Origin: Chlorops oryzae
Taxonomy: Eukaryota > Arthropoda > Insecta > Diptera > Chloropidae
NCBI GenBank assembly: GCA_020466095.1
Contig: CM035807.1
Coordinates: 21,188,985-21,252,984 of the forward strand
Direction: 5' to 3'
Length of the DNA: 64,000 bases
In this document: positions 1 through 10,646 of the stretch, one piece after another
Numbering within the stretch: the first letter of the stretch is position 1
Layout: every line of letters starts with the position of its first letter
The notes under the pieces: model-generated
The model's database searches: none
The model's input: only the letters and a program-made list of their open reading frames with translations
Told to the model about the DNA's origin: nothing
Program-made: the position numbers and the translations under genes

Positions 1-507
1 TTCTGATTCGTTGATCTACCCGAAAGATGGTAGATGGTAGGATGCGTTTGTTCATCTGACCCATGTCCGGTTGAATGTTTCTATTCTTTCTGTCGCAATG
101 GAGGACTTTCATCAGCTATACTGACCGATTGTAATGAAATGGATCGTCATTAATGCATAAATATTTAAGCTGACGTATGGTCTAAGTGGACCTGTTTTTG
201 GGATACATTCAGTTCGAGAGTGTGTGCCGATGACAATTCAAATAAACTCACTTCAAATTGGGTTTATTACAGCAAATATTTCCATTCCTAAATGAGTCAA
301 TTATGAGTCTTAATGCGGACTGTGAGCCCTGGAAATCATTTCATTTAGGAGTTCAAACTTTACTGTAAGTACATACATACTTGCCTTCTTGCGGAAGTCG
401 AATTATGTATGTATGTATATGACTCCGAAATTATATACCGAATCAGCCCGTAAGAGACATATGTATATGATCCTTCTACGCTCGTTTCTAACTCTTGCGA
501 ATTCTTT
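1..507. other. Non-coding, nothing recognised
   Basis: AT-rich sequence with short CATA/GTAT runs near 370-415. No exon with splice sites and no transposon end was recognised. Confidence 0.5.
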
Positions 508-575
508 TCGGAGTAATTTCTGAAAAAATTCGGAGTAATTTCTGAATAATTTCGGAGTAATTTCGGAGTAATTTT
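508..575. repeat. Short tandem repeat, TTCGGAGTAATTTC unit
   Basis: Four imperfect copies of TTCGGAGTAATTTC in direct orientation, separated by a few bases of variable sequence. Confidence 0.75.
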
Positions 576-607
576 GTACAGAAATTTTGTATTATTTCAT
601 TTTCTAA

Positions 608-723
608 CCCCCTTATTCATAATCAAATTTTAACTTTAAAACATTATTTAAATTCAGTTTTTGTATGGAAAATTGACATTTAAACAATGTTCTAAATTTA
701 AAATTTGATTATGAATAAGGGGG
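608..723. mobile_element. Foldback MITE with TAA target duplication (PIF/Harbinger-like)
   Basis: A 116-bp element whose two halves are inverted copies: it starts CCCCCTTATTCATAATCAAA and ends with the complement. It is flanked by TAA on both sides (605-607, 724-726). A 3-bp TWA duplication is typical of PIF/Harbinger elements; the superfamily call is inference. No coding capacity. Confidence 0.75.
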
Positions 724-726
724 TAA

Positions 727-852
727 AGGCTCGATTCATACTGTTCTGATTAAAGTTTTCGTTCCGAAAAACAAAAAAATTTGTATGAAATTTTGACATT
801 TCGAGAGGATATCGTGACGATAAATTTCAACCGGAACAGTAGCAAATGGGCC
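727..852. mobile_element. MITE with AGGCCC-type ends, adjoining the previous MITE
   Basis: A 126-bp element from AGGCTCG to ATGGGCC, with imperfect inverted ends, flanked by TAA at 724-726 and 853-855. A related copy in opposite orientation is at 50463-50576. Shared internal motifs are TTTTGACATTT and GAGAGGATATCG. Confidence 0.6.
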
Positions 853-1390
853 TAAGTATCTCAAACTTATTTCGAACTGATTTTTCGGAGCTATGAATTT
901 GTCCAATCCGAATATATTTTCTTTTGAGACATCCTTTTCCATCGCACTCTATCCCACAACAAAAAGAAGAAAACAACGGGCATAGTAGTTTAAGGAGCCA
1001 CTTCCCAAAAAAAAAAATCCAGCTTATGGAATCTTCCCAAGGAATTTGGTTCGAGTTTTTTTTCAATCGATTTCTTCTTATCCATCTTATAGCCTTAATT
1101 GAATTCAGATTTTTGTCACTTATTTTACTGCACAGCTTGGCTCTGTCTATAACACCCTTAATTTTAGGTTTTTTCAGTCAGTTTTTGAATATCAAAACCT
1201 CACAAGCCGCTCAAATACGTTCCGATTTGCTTTTGCGAAAAAAAAAAACTCTTTGGAGGGTGTGCTTGTGATGCAAGCAGACCCGACCGACGACCCAACG
1301 GTTTTAATGATTATTTTTGACTTCGGCTCATTTTGAAAACCGCAGAAAGACAGCGGAACGCACTGCGTTTTGAATTTCCACTCGTTGTTT

Positions 1391-1412
1391 TTTTTTTTTT
1401 TTTTTTTTTTGA
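1391..1412. repeat. Poly(T) tract
   Basis: Homopolymer of about 20 T. It could be the poly(A) tail of an antisense retroinsert, but no body was recognised beside it. Between 853 and 2296 nothing else could be identified. A GT-rich donor-like AGCGGTAAGGTAAGC near 1582 could end a 5' non-coding exon but is unsupported. Confidence 0.5.
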
Positions 1413-2296
1413 GTCGGCTACTTAAGGTAGGAGTGTGAACCAGGTCAAAAGTCGTTAGACGTAGTTCAAAGTTACCATAAAAATCGTTAACAAAAAAAAT
1501 CATAGCGCTCATATTTCGCCAGTCTGTTGCTTCGCATTAAGTTACAAGCACACCGAATCGCGATTGGAACCGATTCAAATTAGCGGTAAGGTAAGCACTT
1601 CCTCTTGCCTAGCCATTAACATAGACTAAATGACGGACTGACTGACTGACTGATAGACGGACGGGCGGACAGACAATAGGTTTCAAGAGAGGTGGTACCC
1701 AAAAATTTTTTTCGCTTTTTCGTGATCGCTTCGGTCGGTCGCAAAGCCGAATGCTTTTGGATGAAAAGTGGGCTAAGCGGAGAGGGTGTGTACGACGTCG
1801 TCAAAGCCTTTTAGGCTCAATCTGAAACTTAATCTTGACACAAATGCGTTCATAAAACTGTCGAATTGCAATCGTGCAATAAATTTTTCAATCAGAATTG
1901 TAAACGCAATTCAATCGGATTTGCAACGATTTATAACTCTTTACGGAGATTTTGTGGAGATCTTTTGTCAAATTGAAGGCACGCTGAATGGGCTTTCCGA
2001 AGGTTAAGCTTTTAGGCGAAACGAAAAAAAAAAAAAATAATAAAAAAAAAAATCTATACAAGGAAATGAATTATTAAGGCGATTTAAATTATGTGAAATG
2101 AGAATTGAAGGTTATTCAATTTTTGGGATGGTAGCATAATTGAAATAAAAAATTTAAATTTTTTTGTTTTGATTTTTGAAAGATCAAATCTATCTTCCCT
2201 TCAAAAATAAATATTTTCTGGAATTTTTTTTTATAGTCCGTGGAAAGCATGGTTTAGTGTCACTGAGTATCTGCATTCAATGCTTAATGGACAATA

Positions 2297-2534
2297 CAGT
2301 AGTTTCGCTATATAATAAACTCGTATATAAGAAAAACTTAACACCCCTATTTTCAAATATCGGTATAAGAATTTACTTTTAAAATTAAAATTCTTATATA
2401 AGAAAAAAAGTTTCTTTTAAACGGCTTTTTTTATTACAAAGAATTTTCTTAAAATGGGTTCTTATATAAAAAAAAACCGGACATAAGAATGAAATTTCTG
2501 GTAAATTCGACTTTCTTATATAGCGAAACTACTG
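2297..2534. mobile_element. CAGTAG foldback MITE, copy 1 (pogo/Tigger-like)
   Basis: A 238-bp element with inverted ends CAGTAGTTTCGCTATATAA and its complement, flanked by TA on both sides (2295-2296, 2535-2536). CAGT...ACTG ends with a TA duplication fit the pogo/Tigger branch of Tc1/mariner (inference). A longer relative is at 38241-38582. Confidence 0.85.
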
Positions 2535-3549
2535 TATACTTACTTATGTATGTGTGTGTAGTTTTCTTAAGTTAAAAGTCGACATTATCAAGCACATTTT
2601 ATAGATAGAAGATAGAAGCTGGTAAAACTCTAGGATTTGTGGTCCACAGAAGGTTTTGTATGAGCTCATTTAGCCGTTAGAGCATAGTAAAGGCAGTTTT
2701 ATCCCATATACCATGATCTATTTTTAACAGAGGTAATCTTTATAGGGAATTAAATATAGAAGAGGCTTCCTATAAGACAAGGGAGTGAAGGTAAAAAAAA
2801 ATGGGAAAAGAAATATAAGGCATAAATAAAGGATCCTTCTCTCCAGAATCTGTACATCTAACGACATTTTGAAGTCCCCAGGATTATTTATAATCTCTGG
2901 TAGCACTGCGTAGGTAAACCATTAACCCATCTCTCGCCGAAATTCCATAGCTTTATTCTGTTATTACTCATTAGATTGCATGAAGGCAATTTAAACCGAA
3001 ACATTTAAAATATTTATATGAAATATTCAGATTTATGGAAAGATAAGGACATCGAATTACTTTCAACGATTTTTGGACTCGCGATAACTGAAAAAATTAA
3101 AACCAGCCTTGTTGAAGATATCGAATTTTTTCAACTTATCAAGAGTATATTGTTGTTAAATGTTCGAGTTGGAAGGTTATTCGTTCTCTTGGGTATTCGA
3201 TTAACCGCGCGTCTACTGTAATTTGTTTAGCCATAATAAGTGGAATAAGAGGAGGGCTTATTATTCTGATGCTACAAATGGGTGTATTTTTTAAATTAGT
3301 ATTTATTCACAGATCATTAAAGGTTTCTAGAATATTTCATCAAATGAAAAAAATAAGAAAAAAGATTAGATTGAATGAAAAAAAAAAAATAGAAAATAAA
3401 TTAAAATATAATTTAAAAAATATTTAGAAACTAACAACGTTGTTCCGGGTTAAGCATGATCGATTAATAAGAAACAAATTATAAACCAAAAGTAAAGAAT
3501 GATCAATTAATTTTTCTTATTAACCGAAACCTCTTTTAATTCACTTCAG
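2535..3549. other. Non-coding upstream of the first visible exon
   Basis: AT-rich sequence with A-rich stretches at 3335-3425. I searched for a short ATG exon ending in a phase-1 donor (needed to join exon 3550) and saw no convincing signal-peptide exon. Confidence 0.45.
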
Positions 3550-3708
3550 ATTGCCGCGAATCGGTGCGAACCAAACGGACAAAAAGGCCTCGGGCACCGG
3601 AGCCAGTTAATTTTCAAGCCGAGCCACAACAAGATTTAGAAAAAGATGAAACTGGAAGCCAAGAAAAAGATTTACCCGAGATACCAACGAATTTCTTAAG
3701 TCCATCCG
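3550..3708 (+). CDS. Chitin-binding gene 1, linker exon
   Basis: The acceptor is a CTTCAG at 3544-3549 and the donor is GTGAGA at 3709. The phase-1 donor was chosen over GTAAGC at 3746 because only the former joins in frame to the next exon, giving SPSG-RPGVDYP across the junction. The encoded stretch is hydrophilic (KRTKRPRAPEP, then an acidic run), a linker between the signal peptide and the chitin-binding domain. Confidence 0.8.
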
Positions 3709-5464
3709 GTGAGAGAGTATTTGGAGCTGGGAAAATCAATACCTGGTAAGCGTCAGCATTTGGATTGACAAAGAAAAATGTTTCAAGGGTCCAAATTAAA
3801 TTTCGTTGGCCCCCTTAATTTTCCTGTAAGACTGTGACCTATGAAGAAATCTTGGGACATTCAAGTCTTATATAAGTGCCTACATATTTCTTTATTCAAA
3901 ACTTTATAAGCCCCAGCTTTCTTAGAAATTCTAGTGATTTTTGAAGTGGCCAGTCCTCGAGTCACCAGTTCTCAAGCTAATCTCTAACTTCATCTTAAAT
4001 TAGATGGACGATAATAAATAATCAATAAATCTTCCGAATGTTTTGACTGTCCTTTTCATAAGTTATGTTATATCGACTATCTTTTTGTACCCAGCCAGAC
4101 AGACAAACCTTTTGTAGCCTCTACCCAAATTGATTGGGCTGGAAAAAAAATTGTTTTCGTTTGGTGCATCCACGAGCCAAAAAAAAAAAAAGTGAAGAAA
4201 AAAAGTTTTAAAAATTCCAAACAATGCGGATTTAAATGAAGCGAGCGCGCTGCTTCCTTTCATTACTTTTCTTTTCGATATTCCCGATGCGCGTGCGACA
4301 TATTTGGCCAAATGTCAAATGCACTGAATCAATTGTGCGGATATGCAAACCTATTTCGACGCTAATAAATGAATTTACACGCAGATACCATACACCGGAC
4401 GCAATCATCAGGCCGTGGATGCGTGTCTGTGGCCGCACACAGGAAAGAGAGAGAGAGAGCCGCCTTAAAAAGCGACCACCATCAAAACGGAAAATGGATT
4501 TGTATCGATTTCGATGGCGGCGCGGCGTTGACCATTTCGGATGCTGTGATTGCATCAGCGGTGCTTGCTTGTTTGTCCGTCTCCAATATACATATGTATG
4601 TGTGTTTGTGGTCGGTCAATAGGCGTTCAATTATTATTTATTGTCAGCTTGAGGAAAGAGAGACAGATAGAGAGAGAGAGAGAGAAAGAGAGAGTGCGAT
4701 ATTGTTGAAGCCACAAAAACCGAGATTCATTCCACAAAAGGGGGGGAAAAAATCGCTCGCATGTTGACATAAAATTGTAAAAATTGTTGCTTTAATGAAG
4801 AATGTTCGATGGCTCAAGGACGGAAAAAATGATAAATCCAATAACTTGGATACCTCTCTTTTGCACCTATGAATCCGTTTTGTATAAAAATATTTTTAAT
4901 TAAAAAAAAATTTTATTTTTTTTCAGGACGACCTGGTGTTGATTATCCAATACTATCCGCAATACCCTATACAAACTTCTATTGTGATGAACAACCCTAT
5001 CCCGGATTTTTCGCGGATATGGAAACGAGATGTCAAGGTGTGTGGTTTTTCGCATTTTTTTTTTCTCATAATCATCCTCGTGTTATCGTTATTTAAATGT
5101 CCCAACTTAAACATTGTTCATCTTCCCATTTAAAAGAAAAGTTTCCTTATTTTATTTATGGCTGATTTTGACTGTTTTATATCTCAAATTCTTTACTGAT
5201 AATTGCAATTATAATTGAATTTTTCCTCTGCACACAGGATGGCATTACTGCGACATCGATGGACGGCAGGCTTCATTCCTTTGCCCTAATGGCACACAAT
5301 TTTCCCAGGCCGTCTTCGTCTGCGATTGGTGGTTCAACGTACGTTGCGACCTGTCGCCTCGCCTCTATGCCATCAACGCTAGACTCTATCAGCGTCCGAA
5401 GGTCAATCCGACAAAACCTCATCGCATAATAACCAAGGAATTGGTGGACGATATTTTCAATTGA
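3550..5464 (+). CDS. CPAP1-type cuticular chitin-binding protein, 3' three exons (5' partial)
   Basis: Three coding exons join in frame: 3550-3708, 4927-5037 and 5238-5464 (stop TGA 5462-5464). Both visible introns are GT-AG and phase 1, and they give 164 readable residues. After a basic and acidic linker the protein has a single peritrophin-A/CBM14 domain that starts at GRPGVDYP. Its six cysteines are spaced C-x15-C-x5-C-x10-C-x12-C-x7-C and include the WHYCD, FLCPNGT and CDWWFNV motifs, typical of single-domain cuticular proteins analogous to peritrophins. The family is secreted and binds chitin in cuticle or tracheal matrix. The first exon here starts with two bases that complete a codon, so at least one upstream exon with the start codon and signal peptide is missing. 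I found none in 1-3549; it may lie outside the window. From memory the Drosophila counterpart is CG14301; this is not verified. Confidence 0.88.
3709..4926 (+). other. Intron of chitin-binding gene 1
   Basis: GT-AG intron of 1,218 bp. It contains (GA)n microsatellites around 4443-4456 and 4665-4695 and a CG-richer block near 4240-4560 with no recognisable coding potential. The ORFs on both strands there have no motif I know. Confidence 0.7.
4927..5037 (+). CDS. Chitin-binding gene 1, first half of the CBM14 domain
   Basis: Encodes GRPGVDYP through the second cysteine (ETRCQ). The acceptor TTTTTTTCAG is strong and the donor GTGTGT begins at 5038. The next intron is 200 bp (5038-5237) and splits the domain between cysteines 2 and 3. 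Confidence 0.88.
5238..5464 (+). CDS. Chitin-binding gene 1, terminal exon
   Basis: Encodes cysteines 3-6 (WHYC, FLCPNGT, VCDWWFNVRC), a short basic tail and the stop TGA at 5462-5464. The acceptor is GCACACAG, ending at 5237. This exon has no intron where the related large gene has one, after FSQ. Confidence 0.9.
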
Positions 5465-6008
5465 TCATAAGATGAATATAATTTGTTAAGTTATGTAAAA
5501 AGAAAAGTATTGTAGATGAAACTTAAGTTCTCTAATTGGCTAAACTTAACGACCACAAAGGCTTGACTGAACGTAATTTGACTTAGGTTAGTGTGGCTGC
5601 CATCATTAAGGGTGACACACTTAGGCCTCACATGGGCCCGTTGTGTTGATACCACGAATAATGAGAAAAACGACACAAACCACCACGACCTTAGCTGGGA
5701 GTTGAACCCAGAGCCTCTCGTTTCGTTAGTTGGCATCTCAACCAACTACGGCACAGAGGCCGTCTTATTTGACTTAACTTAAGAGGTTGCTTTCTTATGT
5801 CATGTTTTAAGTTTTCAATAACTACTTCAATTCATAAATTTATAAAACGTCGAACCACCTGATTAAATTAAATTAAGTTAACTTGCGTTCAGTCAAGACT
5901 AACGGGCGTTGAGAGAAAGTGTAGGTATGTATGTACATATTTTACTTCAAGAAAGTGAATGCGTGTGCTGTACTATATTATTATAGTTATGGGTAGTTCT
6001 TGAATAAA
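5465..6008 (+). other. Probable 3' UTR of chitin-binding gene 1
   Basis: Stretch from the stop codon to the first canonical AATAAA at 6003-6008. It contains an antisense SINE (5586-5766). The end point is inferred from the poly(A) signal only; a variant ATTAAA lies earlier, near 5862. Confidence 0.45.
5586..5766 (-). mobile_element. tRNA-derived SINE, full length, with target-site duplication
   Basis: A 181-bp element flanked by a perfect 10-bp direct repeat ATTTGACTTA (5576-5585 and 5767-5776). Read on the minus strand, its 5' part is tRNA-like: an A-box-like TGCCGTAGTTGG (5742-5753) and a B-box-like GGGTTCAACTC (5699-5709), 33 bp apart. A non-tRNA body follows and ends in CCTAAC-type sequence rather than poly(A). 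The body is shared with 31179-31290. These are the hallmarks of a Pol III SINE mobilised by a LINE. Confidence 0.85.
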
Positions 6009-6195
6009 TGTATTTGTAAGCCTATTTCTTTGTAAGCACTTACTTTTTAATTTGATTTCTTGGTGGTTAAAATCTCACTCTTCGCGATTCAAGTTAAAGC
6101 TTGCAATGTATTCAGCATATAAAACATATGGAAGCAGTTCCAATGAACCGAGCGATTGATCAAAATTGGTCCCATGTTTTTTCATGTGTTAAATA

Positions 6196-6364
6196 CAGTC
6201 GGAATTCTATAAAGGATTTCAAGGGACCGGAAAGAAGTTCGTTATGGAGAGAATTCGTTATAGGGAGAAAAAAAGGCACAAAAAATGTAGCGAAGAAGTA
6301 TTGAGAAGATTCGCTATAGAGAGAAATTCGTTTAAGAGGAGTTCTTTATAGAGAATTTCGACTG
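6196..6364. mobile_element. CAGTCG foldback MITE (pogo/Tigger-like)
   Basis: A 169-bp element with ends CAGTCGGAATTCTATAAAG and CTTTATAGAGAATTTCGACTG in inverted orientation, flanked by TA (6194-6195, 6365-6366). Internal motifs such as TTCGTTATAGGGAGA repeat several times. A single matching end occurs at 6619. Confidence 0.8.
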
Positions 6365-6618
6365 TATTTGCAATTGGATTGTATTTGCTATTGGAAATTA
6401 GGCATAAATTGTTTTTTTTATTCTATTCTGTTAACATAATAAAAGTTTCAGGAATTTAAGTTGGATAAAATAGCAGGAAGTTAAGTCGTCTCATATGAGT
6501 CAGTAGGCAGAAGGACACCAGAGCATTCTGATCATCAAATGAAATCATCAGCGAATCAATGCTGGATTCTAATAACCTTAAGACAAAATTCTTCACGGAC
6601 CTGATATTGCTCAGAATA

Positions 6619-6650
6619 CAGTCGAAACTCTCGAGATGCTTAACTTTTTG
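6619..6650. mobile_element. Single MITE end (CAGTCGAAACTCTCG)
   Basis: Preceded by TA and matching the CAGTCG end of the neighbouring element. No partner end was recognised downstream, so it is probably a decayed or broken copy. Confidence 0.4.
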
Positions 6651-7445
6651 GACCGGAAAATGATTTTGTTAGCTTTTAGATGGATTCTCTGTAAAAGAAA
6701 ATTCGCTTGGGGGGAGATACTTTTAGAGAGGATCGATTCATTGCTTAATTTTCTAACTAACTCACGAGCAACTGTCGTACTTTTGTATTTTTAAATTCAA
6801 CCCTTCAAGCCTTTTTATTAAAGTATTTTAAAATTATCGCTAAGAAAAGTTTGTGTATTTGTATTGTAAGTTTTCAAGGACCTTCCGATACTCATTGTAA
6901 AACAATAAGGAACGAAAAAAAAAGTACTTTAATAATATATTCTAAGCAATTTATTAAAATAAGGTTAAGCGGAAGCTTTTTTGCTTTAGCTCAACGCTCG
7001 TCTTCGGATTTGAGATGGATATTTCTACAAGGGAATTCTTCAATGAAACGGATAAAGCAGGTTATAATTGGTTATGCCTATGGTACCGATATTGGTGGAA
7101 AATTGAATAGAATTGAATTGCATAAATTTGAAAGACAATCTCTAGGCACTCTCTCTTCTTCTACCAAAAAATAGTGTCTCTTTGTGACTAGAGAATGCTG
7201 TGGATATCCCAATGTTAATATCGATGAAGACCTCTCAATTCCGTTGCCTTATGTATAGCATAAATAGCTCTATATATATATGTTAATGTAATGATAGCAT
7301 CCAGATTAGTTTAAGGTTATTGTAAATTAAAATTAAAATTTTCTGGCATATTAAATTTATCAATTCAATAAAGTGCTAAGAAAGAGAATGATGTTGATTT
7401 TTGTTATTAAGATCTACGTGAATGCAGATGTGCGATGAGACTTCC
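6651..7445. other. Non-coding, nothing recognised
   Basis: AT-rich sequence. ORFs of up to about 107 codons have no recognisable domain or splice context. Confidence 0.45.
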
Positions 7446-7449
7446 ACAT

Positions 7450-7473
7450 TTTTTTTTTTTTTTTTTTTTTTTT
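7450..7473. repeat. Poly(T) tract
   Basis: Run of about 24 T, possibly the tail of an antisense retroinsert whose body (7474-7760) I could not identify. Confidence 0.5.
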
Positions 7474-7766
7474 AAACGTTTTATTATTTATTGTATCACT
7501 CCTGTAAAGTAGGAGTCTAGCAATAAGTTTTAAAATCTTACGCCTAGTTTAACAAAACTACAGATCACAAAGCATTTCCTTTATTTCGAAAAGTTTATGA
7601 GTCGCAAGTTTTTATCAATAGCGGGCCTCAGGTAACGTTAACTAGGCTTAACTGATGTGTGAAGGAGCACGCGAAATATTTCCGGTGTTTTCCTCTAGGG
7701 TAAACGATTTAAGCAGCTAGGAAGAGCTGATTTGTTACAACCGCATATATGCATACAGGAAGCGCG

Positions 7767-8010
7767 TAGCTGTTTTGACGTTGATTGCATGGAGAAATTG
7801 CATTGGGTGCTAGGAGCACCCGCCGAGATACCGATAAGCTAAAAGAGCTGTTTTGACGTTGGATTGCATGGAGAAATGCATTGGGTACAAGGAGCACCCA
7901 CCGAGATACCGATAAGCTAAAAGAGCTGTTTTGGCGTGGATTGCATGGAGAAATGCATTGGGTACTAGGAGCACCCACCGAGATACCGATCAGCTGTTTT
8001 GACGGACGTG
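7767..8010. repeat. Minisatellite, 78-bp unit, about three copies
   Basis: Units starting at 7768, 7846 and 7924 share AGCTGTTTTG, GGAGAAATGCATTGGGT and CCGAGATACCGAT with a period of 78 bp. A partial fourth unit starts at 7992 after a shortened spacing of 68 bp. The open frames across it are by-products of the repeat. Confidence 0.85.
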
Positions 8011-8099
8011 CATGGAATGCACCAAGAAACGCGTGTCGATCTGCTAGGGAAACAGAGTTGATGGATGTGCATGTAAGGCAAGTAAGTATACCTCGTTAA

Positions 8100-8829
8100 G
8101 GGGGTCTTCTCATTGAGCAAATTTTTTTTTCGACTTTTTTTTTGCATTTATTTATAGCTTGGGTAGTTGTGAATATGCCCCTAAAAGGATTTTTTGAAAT
8201 TCGAAATAGTTTAGAGGATATAGCCTTCTTTGTCGAGCAAGATCTGCGCTAAAACGAGTAATTTTTGCGTTGCTTCAAACTTTAAACGCGTTTATCTCGA
8301 AACCACGTTTTTCGAACTGGCGGCCATGATATCTCCAGTTCAACTGAACCGATTTTCATGAAACAAAGTGGAATCGACGCAAAATTGTCACCATTCTCGG
8401 GTGAACCTCGACCATAATTTTAAAAAATTTTTTACTATTTTTTTTTTACACTAAACTACAAAAAAAAGCCCGAAATTGAAATTTTTTTTGAATGGCCGCC
8501 ATTTTGTCAAAAAAAATCACAAAATTAAGCTTGAGGTTCACCCGAGAATTACATCTATACTGATTATAGCCCCGTTTTTTTTCCATTTCGGACGCTCCGG
8601 AGACCCGGAATCGTGGCCGCCGTGACGGCACCTTTTTTTTCACCACCAACTTTGAAGTCTCATTACTTTTTGAACAGCCCACGTATCGAGGCAAAAAATT
8701 TTTTTTTTATTTACTTTGAACCTTTTGTAATACAATAAATAAAAAAAGTTTTCAATTATTCTTTGCGTTTTCAAATAAGAATTTTTTTAAAAAGGGTCCA
8801 AAAAACGGGTTTTCAATGAGAAGACCGCC
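8100..8829. mobile_element. 730-bp foldback element with TTAA duplication (piggyBac-like non-autonomous)
   Basis: Flanked by TTAA (8096-8099, 8830-8833). The ends are inverted: GGGGGTCTTCTCATTGA and TCAATGAGAAGACCGCC. A second-level perfect 17-bp inverted repeat lies inside (8393-8409 and 8533-8549, ATTCTCGGGTGAACCTC). TTAA duplications are characteristic of piggyBac-type transposons. No transposase frame is present. Confidence 0.8.
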
Positions 8830-8833
8830 TTAA

Positions 8834-9290
8834 GTATGAGAGGGACGGCTATATCCATTTTTCGTTAATTTTTAAAAACCTGTACAAAAAATCTACAGTT
8901 TTAAAGTCGGCGTCCAAGTTTGTTCTGAAAAATGGGTTGCTGTTTTAGCACTTGTTTTTCCAAAAAAAATTGCTACATTGCTTTCTCATGCCGAAAAGTC
9001 AGATGCAACCCTACGCCATCAATTTTAATTACTTTTTTGTGTAAAAAATTTTCTGTGTAAGAGATTTTTTCAAGGTCACTAGCCAAACAGGATGGGTTTC
9101 TACAGTGATTTTAGGAAGTATCTAGGCAAAAATTAATAAAACTTTGAAATCCCTTTCAGCGGGCCGATTGCCTTCCTGAGGCGGCAAGAGCCTTTGAAAC
9201 ACATTAGCACGAACTCACAACTTTTATATACCATGCAAGCGCATATTTGATCGAAAAAGAAGACGCATATTTTTTTGCTGAAGATAATTT
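8834..9290. other. Non-coding between two foldback elements
   Basis: AT-rich sequence with no recognised gene or element. Confidence 0.45.
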
Positions 9291-9920
9291 ATATCGATAG
9301 CTTCGGATAGAAAGGGCGTAACTCATTTTTTTTTTAAAAACGAGATTTTTGCATTTTCTGATGGTCGACTCTCAAATACACCCCCTCCAAAAAAATTGAC
9401 GACCTTTGAATGAAAATACCGAAGTTATAGTTACTTTTAAAAAAGCCCTAACTCATAGCGAACGTTCCTTTCTTAAGTCTTTGCATGTCTCTCTTGGTCT
9501 GTATGCATGCAAAGACTCAAGACACGAACGTGAAAACAGTGAATAATGCGTTTCAAAAAATATTTGTTTTGAATTAATTTTATCAATAGAAACCACTAAC
9601 CGATATTATTGGTTATAGTATAGTGCTGGATCGCATCTTATAATTTTATTTATATTTTAAAATTTGCGTACAAAGACCTAACTCACGTGTTTTGAACGAA
9701 AATTGATATAATATCAAAAAGCCCTAACTCAGAAAACTGCTCGAAACACAGAAAAAATAAAAATTCAAGCCTAAAACAAATTTCGTGCGTAGTATTTAAT
9801 TGACTTTGCGTTTAAACTTTTTTTAAATATCTAACCTTTGCGATTTTATGAAGTTTTTTCCTTCTCCTGTAAAGTAGCAAAATAATGAGTTACGCCCTTT
9901 CTATCCGAAGCTATCGATAT
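9291..9920. mobile_element. 630-bp element with perfect 37-bp terminal inverted repeats
   Basis: The left arm 9291-9327 (starting ATATCGATAGCTTCGG) is perfectly repeated in inverted form at 9884-9920. The interior carries several short copies of CCTAACTCA in both orientations. The palindromic TATCGATA at the edge hides the target duplication, and TA is possible. No open frame of transposase size. Confidence 0.8.
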
Positions 9921-10640
9921 GAAGCTTTCGCTTTTTCAGGTCATGAAAACATTTTTGTTGCATATTTTTAGGCATTCAAACTATTCATAAAGATATATAA
10001 ACCACTTCAATTGTTTTTCTGTTCTTTTTTCTACACCAAAAGATATGAACATTTTCGATCTGAAGAGCCCCTGGCGATGAGATAACTCCATGAGGAACGC
10101 TTGGTTTTATTCTTCGAAAGTGACACAACTCAAAATTTTATATTAAAGAAAAAAAGTCTGCAAGTTATTTAATGACTGAACGAATTATTTTTATGAATGA
10201 ATTTTTATTTCCTTTGTGCCCACTTTTCCGCTTTTGTGTCACTTTTCCCTTAGGCAACAGAAAAACAAAAATAATTCGGTGAACAACAAAATTTCTGTTA
10301 ACTTGTGCCCATTTTGAAGATGATGTATAATACAACAATGATCCATAGTATCATACACCCACATTGACTTGCCCAAAGAAGACATAAAATGTGGATTACC
10401 GTTAGTTTTCAAAATTTCATTATTATCCACCTTTGTCACTTTTATTGATCTATTTCATTCGGAAAAATATTTTTGAATGAAATCTAATCTGAATCAAAAT
10501 CAAAAAAATATAATCGAATTCAATATAAATGTAAGGGTGTTATAGCCAGGCGAGTCCGGCAATATTGTACCCGATACATATGTATATCCGGAGATTATCA
10601 TGCCTATTAAAGAGCCTCATGTGCCGAGATCTGTTTGACT
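9921..10640. other. Non-coding, nothing recognised
   Basis: AT-rich. No splice-flanked frame or transposon end was recognised. Confidence 0.45.
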
Positions 10641-10646
10641 ACTTTA

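Noticed and set aside
924..1271. 115-codon frame with hydrophobic segments as the missing signal-peptide exon
   Set aside because: No phase-1 donor follows the hydrophobic part, and the frame is a low-complexity Leu/Phe/Ile stretch typical of AT-rich DNA.
3746..3752. GTAAGC as the donor of exon 3550
   Set aside because: It would leave phase 2, which joins exon 4927 out of frame and hits a stop within a few codons. The GTGAGA at 3709 gives the correct phase.
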